A stretch of DNA of 64,000 nt from positions 577,501-641,500 of the forward strand of contig NZ_CP016953.1 of the NCBI RefSeq assembly GCF_001708305.1. Direction: 5' to 3'. This document shows, piece by piece, positions 51,488-61,045 of the stretch. This DNA is from Streptococcus himalayensis (GTDB taxonomy: Bacteria > Bacillota > Bacilli > Lactobacillales > Streptococcaceae). Position numbers and translations under genes: made by a program. Under the pieces are notes generated by a model, which saw only the letters and a list, made by a program, of their open reading frames with translations, searched no databases and was not told where the DNA came from. How positions within the stretch are numbered: position 1 is the first letter of the stretch; the number at the start of each line of letters is the position of its first letter.

Positions 51488-53467
51488 ATGATGAAAAGAT
51501 TTCGTTTTGCGCCCATCCATTTTATCATGGTAGGCATCATTTCTTTTGGAATTTTAGCTCTATTTTTACGAGTATTTGGAGATACAACATCAACGTTGCT
51601 AGCTATTTTGTTCATTTTATCCTTTTTTGTGTTCCTCTTGATTTATCAGGAAAAATACCATGAAGTGGATGAGTTAGAGCAGATTCAGTATGTCAATGAT
51701 CAGGCTGAAAATAGCCTTACATCTCTTCTTGATAAAATGCCAGTTGGGGTTGTTAAAATTGATGAGAAAACTGGTAGTGTAGAGTGGTTTAACCCCTATG
51801 CTGAGCTTATTTTGACCAATGAAGATGGAGAATTTGATTTAGAATTGGTCCAGCAAATCACGCAGACTCCATTTCAGGAAGTTGGCTCTTATGCTGTCAT
51901 TGGCTCCACTCGTTATTCTGTATCCATCGATCATGGGTCAAATGTGTTTTATTTTTTTGATGCATCAAGTGAGTATCAGGCAGCAGCAGAGTTGGTAACG
52001 ACTCGGCCGGTTATCGGGATTATCTCTGTGGATAATTATGATGATTTGGAGGATACTGTTTCAGATTCGGATATTAGTCAGATTAACAGTTTTATTGCTA
52101 ATTTTGTAGCAGGATTTGCAGAGCAGCATGCCATGTTTTATCGTCGTGTGGGGATGGATCGTTTTTATTTATTCACGGATTACACCATGCTAGATCGTCT
52201 CATGCAGGATAAATTTAGTGTGATTGATCAATTTCGTACGGAGGCTAAAGAACGGCATTTGCCACTGACTTTGAGTATGGGATTTTCGTACGGTGATGGA
52301 AATCATGACCAGATTGGGAAAGTAGCTCTTTTGAATCTCAACTTGGCGGAAGTCCGTGGGGGCGATCAAGCTGTGGTCAAAGAAAACGATGAGAACAAGA
52401 ATCCTGTGTACTTTGGCGGTGGAACGGCTTCGACGGTTAAGCGCACGCGAACGCGAACACGTGCGATGATGGCTGCAATTTCGGATAAAATCACAAGTGT
52501 CGATCAGGTTTTTGTTGTAGGACATAAAAATCTTGATATGGATGCCTTGGGAGCTTCTGTTGGGATGCAGTTATTTTCAAGCAATATCATTGAGCATACT
52601 TATGCGGTTTATGATCCACACCAGATGGCACCGGATATTGAGCGTGCAGTGGAGCGATTGCAGTCAGAGGGGATGACCCAGTTAATTCCTGTATCAGAGG
52701 CCATGACGATGGTCACAAAACGTTCCCTTCTCATCATGGTGGACCATTCCAAGACGGTTTTGACCTTATCTAAGGATTTTTATGATTTGTTCCAGCAGAC
52801 GATTGTGATTGATCATCATCGTAGGGATCAGGATTTCCCAGAAAATGCGGTGATTACTTATATCGAAAGTGGAGCAAGTAGTGCCAGTGAGTTGGTAACA
52901 GAACTCATTCAGTTCCAAAATTCGAAGAAAAATCGCTTGGGTAAAATGCAAGCTAGTTGTTTGATGGCTGGAATGATGCTGGATACTAAGAATTTCACAT
53001 CCCGTGTTACCAGTCGAACTTTCGATGTGGCTAGTTACCTGCGTACGAGGGGAAGCGATAGTGTGACGATTCAAGATATTTCAGCGACTGATTTTGAAGA
53101 CTACCGTGCAGAGCATGAATTAATCTTAAATGGTCGAAAACTTTTGCCTAACGTTTTATTAGCAATAGGGCTTGAGGATGTCCGCTATAGCACCGTTGTC
53201 ATCAGTAAAGCTGCAGATGCGATGCTTGCCATGTCTGGGATTGAAGCGAGCTTTACTGTGGCACTGAATAAAAAAGGATATGTGTCTATTTCAGCCAGAA
53301 GTCGTAGTAAAATCAATGTACAGCGTATTATGGAAGAAATGGGTGGTGGCGGCCATTTTAACTTGGCAGCCGCTCAAATCACTGACAAGAGCCTATCGGC
53401 TGTATCTCAGCGATTACAGGAAATCATTATCAATGAACTTATGAAAGACAAGGAGACAGAAGAATGA
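51488..53467 (+). CDS. gdpP: cyclic di-AMP phosphodiesterase GdpP
   Basis: Membrane phosphodiesterase that cleaves c-di-AMP to pApA. The 659-residue protein has two N-terminal membrane segments, a PAS-like domain ([17 protein letters not shown]), a degenerate GGDEF-like domain, and the DHH/DHHA1 pair ([27 protein letters not shown]). An adjacent ATG at 51491 is an equally good start. It overlaps rplI by 4 nt and precedes dnaB, the standard gdpP-rplI-dnaB order. The promoter region has several palindromes. Confidence 0.97.
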   Translation: MMKRFRFAPIHFIMVGIISFGILALFLRVFGDTTSTLLAILFILSFFVFLLIYQEKYHEVDELEQIQYVNDQAENSLTSLLDKMPVGVVKIDEKTGSVEWFNPYAELILTNEDGEFDLELVQQITQTPFQEVGSYAVIGSTRYSVSIDHGSNVFYFFDASSEYQAAAELVTTRPVIGIISVDNYDDLEDTVSDSDISQINSFIANFVAGFAEQHAMFYRRVGMDRFYLFTDYTMLDRLMQDKFSVIDQFRTEAKERHLPLTLSMGFSYGDGNHDQIGKVALLNLNLAEVRGGDQAVVKENDENKNPVYFGGGTASTVKRTRTRTRAMMAAISDKITSVDQVFVVGHKNLDMDALGASVGMQLFSSNIIEHTYAVYDPHQMAPDIERAVERLQSEGMTQLIPVSEAMTMVTKRSLLIMVDHSKTVLTLSKDFYDLFQQTIVIDHHRRDQDFPENAVITYIESGASSASELVTELIQFQNSKKNRLGKMQASCLMAGMMLDTKNFTSRVTSRTFDVASYLRTRGSDSVTIQDISATDFEDYRAEHELILNGRKLLPNVLLAIGLEDVRYSTVVISKAADAMLAMSGIEASFTVALNKKGYVSISARSRSKINVQRIMEEMGGGGHFNLAAAQITDKSLSAVSQRLQEIIINELMKDKETEE

Positions 53468-53916
53468 AAGTTATTTTCTTAGCAGATGTAAAAGGTAAGG
53501 GGAAAAAAGGCGAAATCAAGGAAGTTCCAACAGGTTATGCTCAAAATTTCTTGATTAAGAAGAATCTAGCCAAGGAAGCAAATGCACAAGCCATTGGGGA
53601 ATTGCGTGGAAAGCAAAAATCTGAAGAAAAAGCGCACGCTGAAATGGTGGCTGAAGCAAAAGCTATTAAGGCGAAATTGGAAGAAGAAGCAACGATTGTT
53701 GAATTTACTGAAAAAGTAGGACCAGACGGTCGGACTTTCGGTTCTATTACAAGTAAAAAGATTGCTGAAGAATTGCAAAAGCAGTTTGGGATTAAGATTG
53801 ACAAACGTCATATTCAAGTGGCTAGTCCAATTCGAGCTGTGGGTTTGATTGATGTGCCTGTAAAGATTTATCAAGATGTGACGAGTGTGATTAATTTGCG
53901 CGTGAAAGAGGGATAA
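53464..53916 (+). CDS. rplI: 50S ribosomal protein L9
   Basis: 150-residue L9 with its two domains joined by a long helix: the N-terminal [21 protein letters not shown] with GYAQNFLI and the C-terminal domain with the [13 protein letters not shown]. Between gdpP and dnaB as in other Firmicutes. Confidence 0.98.
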   Translation: MKVIFLADVKGKGKKGEIKEVPTGYAQNFLIKKNLAKEANAQAIGELRGKQKSEEKAHAEMVAEAKAIKAKLEEEATIVEFTEKVGPDGRTFGSITSKKIAEELQKQFGIKIDKRHIQVASPIRAVGLIDVPVKIYQDVTSVINLRVKEG

Positions 53917-53946
53917 TCCTTGAACGATTGATGGGAAGGAGGTTTT

Positions 53947-55299
53947 ATGGCAGAAATTGATGAATTGCGTGCGCAGCCTCAGGATATTTTAGCTGAGCAG
54001 TCTGTGTTAGGGGCAATTTTCATTGACGAGAGCAAACTGGTATTTGTCCGTGAATACATCGAGCCGACTGACTTCTTTAAATATGCCCATCGACTGATTT
54101 TTAAGGCCATGATTGATTTGGCTGATCGTGGAGATGCTATTGATGCAGCGACGGTTCGTAATATTTTGGATAGTCAAGATGATTTGCAAAATATCGGAGG
54201 GCTGTCCTACATTGCCGATTTGGTCAATGCCGTTCCGACGTCAGCTAATGCTGAATATTATGCCAAAATTGTCGCAGAAAAAGCTATCTTACGGCGTTTA
54301 ATCAGCCGTTTGACAGAAAGTATCAATCAGGCCTACGACGCAGCCAGTCCAGCAGATGAGATTATCGCTGGTGCAGAAAAAGCCTTGATTGATGTCAGCG
54401 AAAATGCTAGTCGCAGCGGTTTTAAAAATATCCGTGAAGTTCTAAATCTGAATTTTGAAAGCTTGGAGCAGCGTTCGCAGCAGACTTCTGATATTACAGG
54501 GATTGCGACAGGTTACAAGGACTTGGATCACATGACGACAGGCTTGCATGAGGAAGAGTTGATTATCTTAGCGGCTCGTCCTGCGGTCGGAAAAACGGCC
54601 TTTGCCCTCAATATTGCCCAGAATATCGGGACAAAGCTAGACAAGACGGTCGCTATCTTTTCTCTTGAAATGGGGGCAGAAAGCTTAGTCGATCGGATGT
54701 TGGCAGCAGAAGGTTTGATTGAATCGCACTCGATTCGTACAGGTCAGCTAACGGATGAGGAATGGCGAAAATATACGATTGCACAGGGCAATCTTGCCAA
54801 TGCCAGTATCTATATTGATGATACTCCAGGAATTCGGATTACAGAAATTCGCTCTCGTTCGCGGAAATTAGCCCAAGAAACTGGAAATCTAGGCTTGATT
54901 TTAATCGACTACTTGCAGCTGATAACAGGTACTGGACGTGAAAATCGTCAACAGGAAGTCTCAGAAATTTCTCGGCAGTTGAAAATCTTAGCCAAGGAAT
55001 TAAAAGTTCCCGTTATTGCACTTAGTCAGCTTTCGCGGAGTGTGGAGCAACGGCAGGACAAGCGTCCCGTTTTATCTGATATTCGGGAGTCTGGATCTAT
55101 CGAGCAGGATGCGGATATTGTTGCCTTCTTGTACCGTGATGACTACTACGAACGCGGAGGCGAGGAAGAAGAGAGCATTCCGAATAATAAAGTCGAAGTG
55201 ATTATTGAGAAAAACCGGAGCGGTGCACGCGGTACGGTAGAATTGATTTTTCAAAAGGAATACAATAAATTTTCAAGTATTTCTAAAAGAGAGGAGTAA
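53947..55299 (+). CDS. dnaB: replicative DNA helicase DnaB (DnaC in B. subtilis)
   Basis: Hexameric helicase of the replication fork. The 450-residue protein has the N-terminal primase-binding domain, then the RecA-like domain with Walker A ARPAVGKTAFAL, LIDYLQLI and the arginine-finger region with LSRSVEQR. It lies 30 bp after rplI with its own AAGGAGG site. Confidence 0.98.
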   Translation: MAEIDELRAQPQDILAEQSVLGAIFIDESKLVFVREYIEPTDFFKYAHRLIFKAMIDLADRGDAIDAATVRNILDSQDDLQNIGGLSYIADLVNAVPTSANAEYYAKIVAEKAILRRLISRLTESINQAYDAASPADEIIAGAEKALIDVSENASRSGFKNIREVLNLNFESLEQRSQQTSDITGIATGYKDLDHMTTGLHEEELIILAARPAVGKTAFALNIAQNIGTKLDKTVAIFSLEMGAESLVDRMLAAEGLIESHSIRTGQLTDEEWRKYTIAQGNLANASIYIDDTPGIRITEIRSRSRKLAQETGNLGLILIDYLQLITGTGRENRQQEVSEISRQLKILAKELKVPVIALSQLSRSVEQRQDKRPVLSDIRESGSIEQDADIVAFLYRDDYYERGGEEEESIPNNKVEVIIEKNRSGARGTVELIFQKEYNKFSSISKREE

Positions 55300-55302
55300 A
55301 TC

Positions 55303-55590
55303 ATGAGTGATGCATTTGCAGATGTTGCGAAGATGAAGAAGATTAAGGAAGACATCAAGGCCCATGAAGGGAAATTGGTGGCTATGACCTTGGAAAATGG
55401 GCGGAAACGTCAGAAGGATAAGATTGGTCGCTTGATTGAGGTCTATCCTTCTCTCTTTATCGTCGAATATAGTAACGATGGGAGCAATCCAGGCGAGATT
55501 GAAAATACCTACGTTGAGTCTTATACGTATTCAGATATCTTAACGGAAAAGAATTTGATTCGTTATATACATGAAGATGAGGCGCAGTGA
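55303..55590 (+). CDS. Veg family protein
   Basis: 95-residue protein starting 3 bp after dnaB. The DUF1021/Veg core is visible: KEDIKAHEGKLVAMTLENGRKR and IIGRLIEVYPSLFIVEY, followed by the YVESYTYSDIL tail. In B. subtilis Veg affects biofilm matrix genes; the streptococcal role is unknown. The frame ends with EDEAQ. Confidence 0.9.
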   Translation: MSDAFADVAKMKKIKEDIKAHEGKLVAMTLENGRKRQKDKIGRLIEVYPSLFIVEYSNDGSNPGEIENTYVESYTYSDILTEKNLIRYIHEDEAQ

Positions 55591-55616
55591 GGGTTGCTTC
55601 AATGATAAAAAATCAC

Positions 55617-55647
55617 AAAGGGTTGTTGTTTGACAACTCTTTCTTTT
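55617..55647 (+). terminator. terminator after veg
   Basis: AAAGGGTTGT-TGTTTG-ACAACTCTTT stem (one G-U pair) followed by CTTTT. Confidence 0.7.
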
Positions 55648-55681
55648 ACTGTTTATCCTTGGCAACTGTTTATCCTTAGCA
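55648..55681. repeat. 17-bp tandem repeat, two copies
   Basis: ACTGTTTATCCTTGGCA followed directly by ACTGTTTATCCTTAGCA (one mismatch). It lies in the noncoding stretch 55648-55735, which holds no gene. Confidence 0.7.
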
Positions 55682-55735
55682 ACGGGGCATGGAGTCGTGC
55701 GATAGAGGTGGGGGATATGGATAATCGGGATGTGT

Positions 55736-55925
55736 TAATACTCATTTAATTTTAAAAATAGCCTTTTCATCTGAACATTTTTATTTTGGTTCTAAAATGT
55801 AGAGAACTAAATGAGTTAAACAGGATACTCTTTCAGTACATGGAATAGCCAGTAATAAAAAAATAGGTGGTTTATGTCTGAACCATACAAGAAAGTAGTA
55901 AAAATACTAACTATGATTTTCATTG
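55736..55925. repeat. MITE-like dispersed repeat, copy 2
   Basis: Second, diverged copy of the 2762-2937 element. Ends are TAATACTCAT on the left and GATTTTCATTGAGTAT on the right, whose reverse complement ATACTCAATG mirrors the left end, so it has near inverted terminal repeats. Contains no gene. Confidence 0.55.
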
Positions 55926-55940
55926 AGTATCATCAAATAT

Positions 55941-56243
55941 TCGGCTCTCTATATGTATAACCATTATGAACATGTCCAGTCGATGGAGTATGACCATTTT
56001 CGAGTGGGAAGATATGAGTTGGGTGCTCGTGTGTATTCGTTGGATATTACGGTTAGTGGGAAACATAGATTTTAACTGGAGGAACCCAGATTTGTTTCTA
56101 ACCGATTGGATCCTGAAGCGGAAGTGACAGTTTCTGAAGTGAGCGATTCTCCTGAGGAACAGTTGAAAGAACAAGAAGTTCCAACGGAGATGACTGTATT
56201 GCCTCCTTATGTGAAAATAGTCGATAATACAGCGAAAAATTGA
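55941..56243 (+). pseudogene. decayed gene fragment with in-frame stop
   Basis: One frame reads as protein from about ATG 55953: MYNHYEHVQSMEYDHFRVG, then YELGARVYSLDITVSGKH, interrupted by TAA at 56073, and continues as LEEPRFVSNRLDPEAEVTV to AKN and TGA at 56241. It has no ribosome site. Composition and the acidic tail look like a former coding region. It directly follows the MITE-like repeat, whose insertion may have removed its 5' part. Family not recognised. Confidence 0.55.
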
Positions 56244-56336
56244 TTTTTGCTAATCGTTAAAAAATAGCCGAAGCATATTTCTCCTAGGCATTCTTCTTGA
56301 CTTTTGGAACTGCTTTCGCTATCATTAGAGATAGAT

Positions 56337-56413
<77 letters not shown>

Positions 56414-56480
56414 TCAGTAGATGTAGAAGAAAGCCGCTTATCCATTTTGGGTAGGAGGTACTGCAATATGAAGACGCGAA

Positions 56481-56513
56481 AACACCTTATTCCTATATGG
56501 ATAGGGTGTTTTT
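56481..56513 (+). terminator. expression-platform terminator of the TPP riboswitch
   Basis: ACACCTTAT-N10-ATAGGGTGT (one wobble) followed by TTTTT, 68 nt after the aptamer and 36 nt before the first gene. Confidence 0.85.
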
Positions 56514-56548
56514 CATTTGCAAATGTAGAGGGATAGAAAGGAGATGAC

Positions 56549-57301
56549 ATGAATCAAATCCAGAACCGATTGCGGGAGTCTGTGAGTGTACTCAGTTTGT
56601 TGCTTGTCTTATGTTTCTGGCAGATAGCAGGTTTTCTAGGTATTTTGCCAAAATTTATCCTACCCACTCCTTTTGAGATTTTAGGTGCCATGATTCGAGA
56701 TTATGACATGCTGTTCTTTCACAGCTTGGCAACAATCAAGGTCGCACTTTTGGGGCTTGGCTTGGGGGTTCTTTTGGCTTTTATCACTGCGATTGTGATG
56801 GATCAGTTGCCGATTTTCTATGATATTTTATATCCTTTATTGGTTGTGATTCAAACCATTCCGACCATTGCGTTGGCACCGATTTTGGTGTTGTGGCTGG
56901 GATATGGGATTTTACCGAAATTGGTGCTCATTTTGTTAACCACAACTTTTCCCATTATCATTAGTTTGTTGGATGGTTTTAAACAGTGCGATTCTGATAC
57001 GCTGATTCTTTTTCAGCTCATGCGGGCTAAGTGGTGGCAGATTCTCTGGCATTTTAAGGTGCCGGCTAGTCTTCCCTACTTCTTTGCAGGTTTGCGAGTC
57101 AGTGTGTCTTATGCGTTTATTACCACTGTTGTATCGGAGTGGTTAGGTGGTTTTGAAGGCTTAGGAGTTTATATGATTCAGTCCAAAAAGCTTTTCCAGT
57201 ACGATACCATGTTTACAATTATCATTTTAATATCCTTGATTAGTTTGCTGGGAATGCAGTTGGTCAAGGTATTAGAGCAGCGTCTTTTGCGTTGGCAATA
57301 G
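56549..57301 (+). CDS. thiX: thiamin-precursor ABC transporter permease
   Basis: 250-residue membrane protein with the BPD transporter fold (six segments) and the EAA-like loop in its second half (QLMRAKWWQILWHFKVPASLPYFFAGLRV). In the TPP-riboswitch context it fits ThiX, permease of a ThiXYZ pyrimidine-precursor transporter. First gene of the operon; AAAGGAG precedes ATG. Confidence 0.85.
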   Translation: MNQIQNRLRESVSVLSLLLVLCFWQIAGFLGILPKFILPTPFEILGAMIRDYDMLFFHSLATIKVALLGLGLGVLLAFITAIVMDQLPIFYDILYPLLVVIQTIPTIALAPILVLWLGYGILPKLVLILLTTTFPIIISLLDGFKQCDSDTLILFQLMRAKWWQILWHFKVPASLPYFFAGLRVSVSYAFITTVVSEWLGGFEGLGVYMIQSKKLFQYDTMFTIIILISLISLLGMQLVKVLEQRLLRWQ

Positions 57302-57317
57302 AGAATAGGAGATTTGA

Positions 57318-58295
57318 ATGAAACGAAAATGGATGATAGCTGCAGTAGCTTGCCTCTTTTTAGCAGCTTGTGGAAATGGAAAGCAAGCGAGCGGAGCAAA
57401 AAAAGTAGATTTTATCTTGGATTGGACGCCTAATACCAATCACACAGGCTTGTATGTTGCCAAAGAAAAAGGGTATTTTACAGCCGCTGGTGTGGATGTA
57501 GACATCAAATTGCCCCCAGAGGATAGTTCGTCTGATTTGGTCATCAATGGCAAGGCGCCATTTGCAATTTCTTTCCAGGATTCTATGGCTAAGAAATTGG
57601 AAAAAGGGGCGGAAATGACGGCTGTCGCAGCGATTGTTGAGCATAATACGTCAGGTATTATCTCGAAAAGTGCAACAGGAATTATGAAGCCTAGGGACTT
57701 GGTTGGAAAAACGTACGGGACTTGGAATGATCCGATAGAGCTGGCCATGGTGGAAACCCTGGTGAAGGCTCAGGGTGGTGATTTTGAAAAGGTTAAAAAA
57801 GTTCCTAACACGGATTCCAATTCGATCACTCCGATTGAAAATGGTAGTTTTGATGCAGCTTGGATTTACTATGGCTGGGATGGTATCTTGGCTAAGTCGC
57901 AAGGAATTGAGACTAATTTCTTTTATATGACGGATTATGCCAAGGAATTAGATTATTATTCGCCTGTGATTATTGCCAATAATACCTATTTGAAAGAGCA
58001 TAAAGAGGAAGCGCGTGCAGTCATTCAAGCGATCAAAAAAGGCTATCAATACGCAATGGAGCATCCCAAAGAGGCGGCGGACATTCTCATCAAACACGCA
58101 CCGGAATTGGAAAAAGAGCGTAAATTTGTAGAGGAATCTCAATCCTATTTATCTAAGCAATATGCAGAAAATAAGGAAAAATGGGGTCGGTTTGATGCCA
58201 ACCGTTGGAATGCTTTCTACGATTGGGCAAAAGACAAGGGTGTCTTAACCAAAGATTTGACAGATATTGGCTTTAGCAATGAATTTGTGGAGTAA
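57318..58295 (+). CDS. thiY: thiamin-precursor-binding lipoprotein (NMT1/THI5 family)
   Basis: 325-residue lipoprotein with signal peptide and lipobox LAAC. The mature part has the NMT1/ThiY features DWTPNTNHTGLYVAKEKGYF and, later, NGSFDAAWIYYGWDG. ThiY binds formylaminopyrimidine, an HMP precursor; the closely related folds bind other ligands, so the exact substrate is inferred. Between permease and ATPase genes. Confidence 0.9.
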   Translation: MKRKWMIAAVACLFLAACGNGKQASGAKKVDFILDWTPNTNHTGLYVAKEKGYFTAAGVDVDIKLPPEDSSSDLVINGKAPFAISFQDSMAKKLEKGAEMTAVAAIVEHNTSGIISKSATGIMKPRDLVGKTYGTWNDPIELAMVETLVKAQGGDFEKVKKVPNTDSNSITPIENGSFDAAWIYYGWDGILAKSQGIETNFFYMTDYAKELDYYSPVIIANNTYLKEHKEEARAVIQAIKKGYQYAMEHPKEAADILIKHAPELEKERKFVEESQSYLSKQYAENKEKWGRFDANRWNAFYDWAKDKGVLTKDLTDIGFSNEFVE

Positions 58296-58297
58296 GG

Positions 58298-59020
58298 ATG
58301 AGATTAACAGTAGCCAATCTAAGCCATAGGTATGGCAAAGAGGAGATTTTACGCAATATCAATCTAGAGGTCTCAGAGGGCGAAATTGTAGCCATTTTAG
58401 GCCCTAGCGGGGTCGGGAAAACAACCCTGTTTAACCTGATTGCAGGTATCTTAGAGGTCAAAAAAGGCCAACTGATATTGGATGGGGAAAACAATCCCAA
58501 AGGCAAGGTCAGCTATATGCTCCAAAAGGATTTATTGCTGGATCATAAAACTGTTTTGGGCAATGTCAGCCTTCCCTTACGCATTCAAGGTGTGAACAAA
58601 GAGACAGCAGAAAAGCAAGCCTTGGAGCTGTTAAGAGCCTTTAATTTAGCAGATGTGCAGTCAGCCTATCCACGGGAATTAAGTGGAGGTATGCGGCAAA
58701 GGATTGCACTTTTGCGAACTTATTTATTTGGTCCCTCTTTCTTTTTGTTGGATGAACCCTTTAGTGCTTTAGATGAATTGACAAAGGCAGATTTGCATGC
58801 TTGGTACTTAGGAATTCATCAAAGCTTGGGGCTTACTAGTCTCCTTATCACCCACAGCCTAGATGAAGCCTTGACGCTTAGCAATCGCATTTATCTGCTC
58901 AATCATCGTCCGGGAGAGATTGTCGCCGAAATCAAGTTAGACTGGCAAGAACCTGAAGATAAAGAGGTTCAAAAACTAGCCTATAAAAAAGAAATTCTTG
59001 ATTACCTTTCAAAAGTGTAG
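58298..59020 (+). CDS. thiZ: thiamin-precursor ABC transporter ATPase
   Basis: 240-residue ABC ATPase with Walker A GPSGVGKTT, signature LSGGMRQR and DEPFSALDELT Walker B. It starts 2 bp after thiY. The three genes form one TPP-riboswitch-controlled unit. Confidence 0.92.
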   Translation: MRLTVANLSHRYGKEEILRNINLEVSEGEIVAILGPSGVGKTTLFNLIAGILEVKKGQLILDGENNPKGKVSYMLQKDLLLDHKTVLGNVSLPLRIQGVNKETAEKQALELLRAFNLADVQSAYPRELSGGMRQRIALLRTYLFGPSFFLLDEPFSALDELTKADLHAWYLGIHQSLGLTSLLITHSLDEALTLSNRIYLLNHRPGEIVAEIKLDWQEPEDKEVQKLAYKKEILDYLSKV

Positions 59021-59027
59021 AAAATTC

Positions 59028-59056
59028 TTTACAGAAATCTGTAATCGTGGTATAAT
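59028..59056 (+). promoter_or_regulatory. rpsD promoter
   Basis: TTTACA, 17 nt, TATAAT. It begins 8 bp after the thiZ stop. Confidence 0.8.
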
Positions 59057-59059
59057 AAA

Positions 59060-59213
59060 GTTTGTGTGAAATAGCAGCAGAGGAATATGAAGCTCGTCAA
59101 CAGGTACTTTGCAATAGAAGTAACCTTAGCTGTTTAGGCGAAGGGTACCTGCACGAATCAGGATTTCTCAAAGACTATTTCCATAAAAAATTTATTTTAT
59201 GGAGGACATTCTT
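59060..59213 (+). promoter_or_regulatory. rpsD 5' leader (probable S4 autoregulatory RNA)
   Basis: A leader of about 150 nt without a good ORF. It contains CAGGTACTTTGC and GGGTACCTGC, which can pair. Firmicutes S4 represses its own message by binding the leader; I cannot confirm the published secondary structure here by eye. Confidence 0.5.
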
Positions 59214-59825
59214 ATGTCACGTTATACAGGACCATCTTGGAAACAAGCACGCCGTCTTGGTTTGTCACTTACAGGTACAGGTAAAGAGCTTGCTCGTCGT
59301 AACTATGTACCAGGTCAACATGGACCAAACAACCGCAGCAAATTGTCAGAATACGGTTTGCAATTGGCTGAAAAACAAAAACTTCGTTTCTCTTACGGTG
59401 TAGGTGAGAAACAATTCCGTAACTTATTCGTACAAGCTACAAAAATCAAAGGCGGAATTCTTGGTTTCAACTTCATGCTTCTTCTTGAACGTCGTTTGGA
59501 CAACGTTGTTTACCGTTTAGGTCTTGCAACAACTCGTCGTCAAGCACGTCAATTTGTAAACCACGGTCACATCCTTGTTGACGGAAAACGCGTTGACATT
59601 CCTAGCTACCGTGTTGAAGTAGGTCAAGTGATTTCCGTTCGTGAAAAATCATTGAAAGTACCTGCAATCCTTGAAGCAGTTGAAGCAACTCTTGGACGTC
59701 CAGCATTCGTATCATTCGATGCTGATAAATTAGAAGGTTCATTAACTCGCCTTCCAGAACGCGACGAAATCAACCCAGAAATTAACGAAGCACTTGTCGT
59801 TGAATTCTATAACAAAATGCTTTAA
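59214..59825 (+). CDS. rpsD: 30S ribosomal protein S4
   Basis: 203-residue primary 16S-binding protein. From ATG 59214 it begins [21 protein letters not shown], the standard streptococcal start; an in-frame start at 59199 has no support. The S4 domain is at about 92-155 with [11 protein letters not shown]. It is monocistronic. Confidence 0.98.
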   Translation: MSRYTGPSWKQARRLGLSLTGTGKELARRNYVPGQHGPNNRSKLSEYGLQLAEKQKLRFSYGVGEKQFRNLFVQATKIKGGILGFNFMLLLERRLDNVVYRLGLATTRRQARQFVNHGHILVDGKRVDIPSYRVEVGQVISVREKSLKVPAILEAVEATLGRPAFVSFDADKLEGSLTRLPERDEINPEINEALVVEFYNKML

Positions 59826-60128
59826 TTTCATTATATATATTACAGAGAGCCTACGCAAGTGGGCTTTTTCTGATGCTCTTTAACATTGTAAAGGCCAAGG
59901 GTAGACGATTGATGAACAGGACCACAAAATCGCTACTCTTCTCATTTGCAATCTAGTCTATCCATGAACGATAGAGTTACAGACCTATAAAAGAGAGATG
60001 CTCCATATTTGTCAATTCTTGGCTGAAGAGTTTTAGGAGAAAACTGGTACAGAACTGAAGAGTTTTTTGGGGAGTGGGGGTGCTCTCAATGATAGATATT
60101 CTCGACCATTCACTTTAGGGGAAAAGAA
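59826..60128. other. intergenic stretch without a supported gene
   Basis: Contains the rpsD terminator stem (AGCCTAC-GCAA-GTGGGCT plus TTTTT, 59848-59868). The plus frame around 59930-60110 reads partly protein-like (YKREMLHICQFLAEEF) with two in-frame stops, so a decayed gene is possible, but I cannot assign it. Confidence 0.4.
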
Positions 60129-60165
60129 AAAGTAGTCCATGCTCTAGATATGGACTACTTTTTTT
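60129..60165. terminator. terminator of the GntR gene
   Basis: AAAGTAGTCCAT-GCTCTAGAT-ATGGACTACTTT, 12-bp stem, with T-runs on both strands, between the rpsD region and the minus-strand GntR stop. Confidence 0.85.
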
Positions 60166-60169
60166 ACTT

Positions 60170-60889
60170 TTAATTTGGACGATTTCGTGATACAAATTTG
60201 ATTTTGAAGAAATCAGCCCGTTTATAGGTTTCATCGTATTCGATGACTTGACCGGTGGTTTCCAATTGCGTTGTTTTTTCTTGGTAAACAACAGGGAACG
60301 TTGAATCAATTTCAAGAACTTGGCAGATGTCTTCAGGTGTTGGGAATAAAATCACATTGCTTTCTTCGAAATGTTCGTCATTCAAATGGATGTGATAATC
60401 TTCTTTGAAACGTTTGTAAATCGAGCTGTAATAGGACAAGTCTGGGTAATTAGCATTGATATACTGCTCTGGAATGTAGGATTTGTCATAGAGATAGACA
60501 ACCCCTTTGGCCTTACGAATACGCTCAATCTTATAGTAGAATTGGGTATTTTTTAACCCTAATTTTTCTAGAATACGATCGTCATTTTCGCGTTCAATCG
60601 ATAGTACAATTACCTGATCATCATCCTGAGAGCCGAAAAGCTCAACATCTGAGAATTCCACTAATTTGTGTTTGCGAGCACGAGAAACAAAAGTGCCTTT
60701 TCCTTGTTGACGGATGATGTATCCATCTTTGGCAAGTTCGTTCAATGCTCTGACAACTGTAATGGAACTAACGTTATAAAGATTGATTAGTTCTGCCTCT
60801 GTATAAAACTTATCTCCATTCTCGAATTGCCCTGAGATAATTTTGTTTTTAAGTTCGTCCTTGATGTACTGATATTTAGGGACAACCAT
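60170..60889 (-). CDS. GntR-family transcriptional regulator (UTRA domain)
   Basis: 239-residue protein from ATG 60889, preceded by GAGGTG, with an N-terminal wHTH (KFYTEAELINLYNVSSITVVRALNELAKDGYI) and a C-terminal UTRA ligand domain. It is divergent from bgaC and the PTS genes, so it likely represses or activates them in response to a sugar phosphate. An in-frame GTG at 60898 is possible. Confidence 0.92.
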   Translation of the reverse strand: MVVPKYQYIKDELKNKIISGQFENGDKFYTEAELINLYNVSSITVVRALNELAKDGYIIRQQGKGTFVSRARKHKLVEFSDVELFGSQDDDQVIVLSIERENDDRILEKLGLKNTQFYYKIERIRKAKGVVYLYDKSYIPEQYINANYPDLSYYSSIYKRFKEDYHIHLNDEHFEESNVILFPTPEDICQVLEIDSTFPVVYQEKTTQLETTGQVIEYDETYKRADFFKIKFVSRNRPN

Positions 60890-60965
60890 GTACTTCACCT
60901 CACTTTAAATTTTTCCTTCTCATTATGCATTGTACCACATTTTTCAAAAAATTTGTTAAAAAGTA

Positions 60966-60994
60966 TTGACATTTTTTAAAATATATAATATATT
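60966..60994 (+). promoter_or_regulatory. bgaC operon promoter
   Basis: TTGACA, 17 nt, TATATT, in an AT-rich stretch. It is 52 bp before the bgaC start. Confidence 0.75.
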
Positions 60995-61029
60995 AAGTAG
61001 TGAAAACGATTACTTAAGTTTTCTTTAAG
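60993..61029 (+). promoter_or_regulatory. overlapping dyad, cre site and CiaR-like repeat before bgaC
   Basis: TTAAGTA-N11-TACTTAA (60993-61017) is a symmetrical dyad. Its centre is TGAAAACGATTAC (61001-61013), a match to the CcpA cre pattern TGNAANCGNTNNC. CTTAAG-TTTTC-TTTAAG (61013-61029) overlaps the right arm and fits the CiaR pattern NTTAAG-N5-WTTAAG. All lie just downstream of the -10, where bound proteins would block transcription. The dyad is the best candidate for the divergent GntR regulator. Confidence 0.6.
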
Positions 61030-61045
61030 GAAAGAGGGTGACTGC

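Noticed and set aside
55072..55254. Minus-strand frames inside dnaB
   Set aside because: Shadows of a strongly supported gene with normal codon use.
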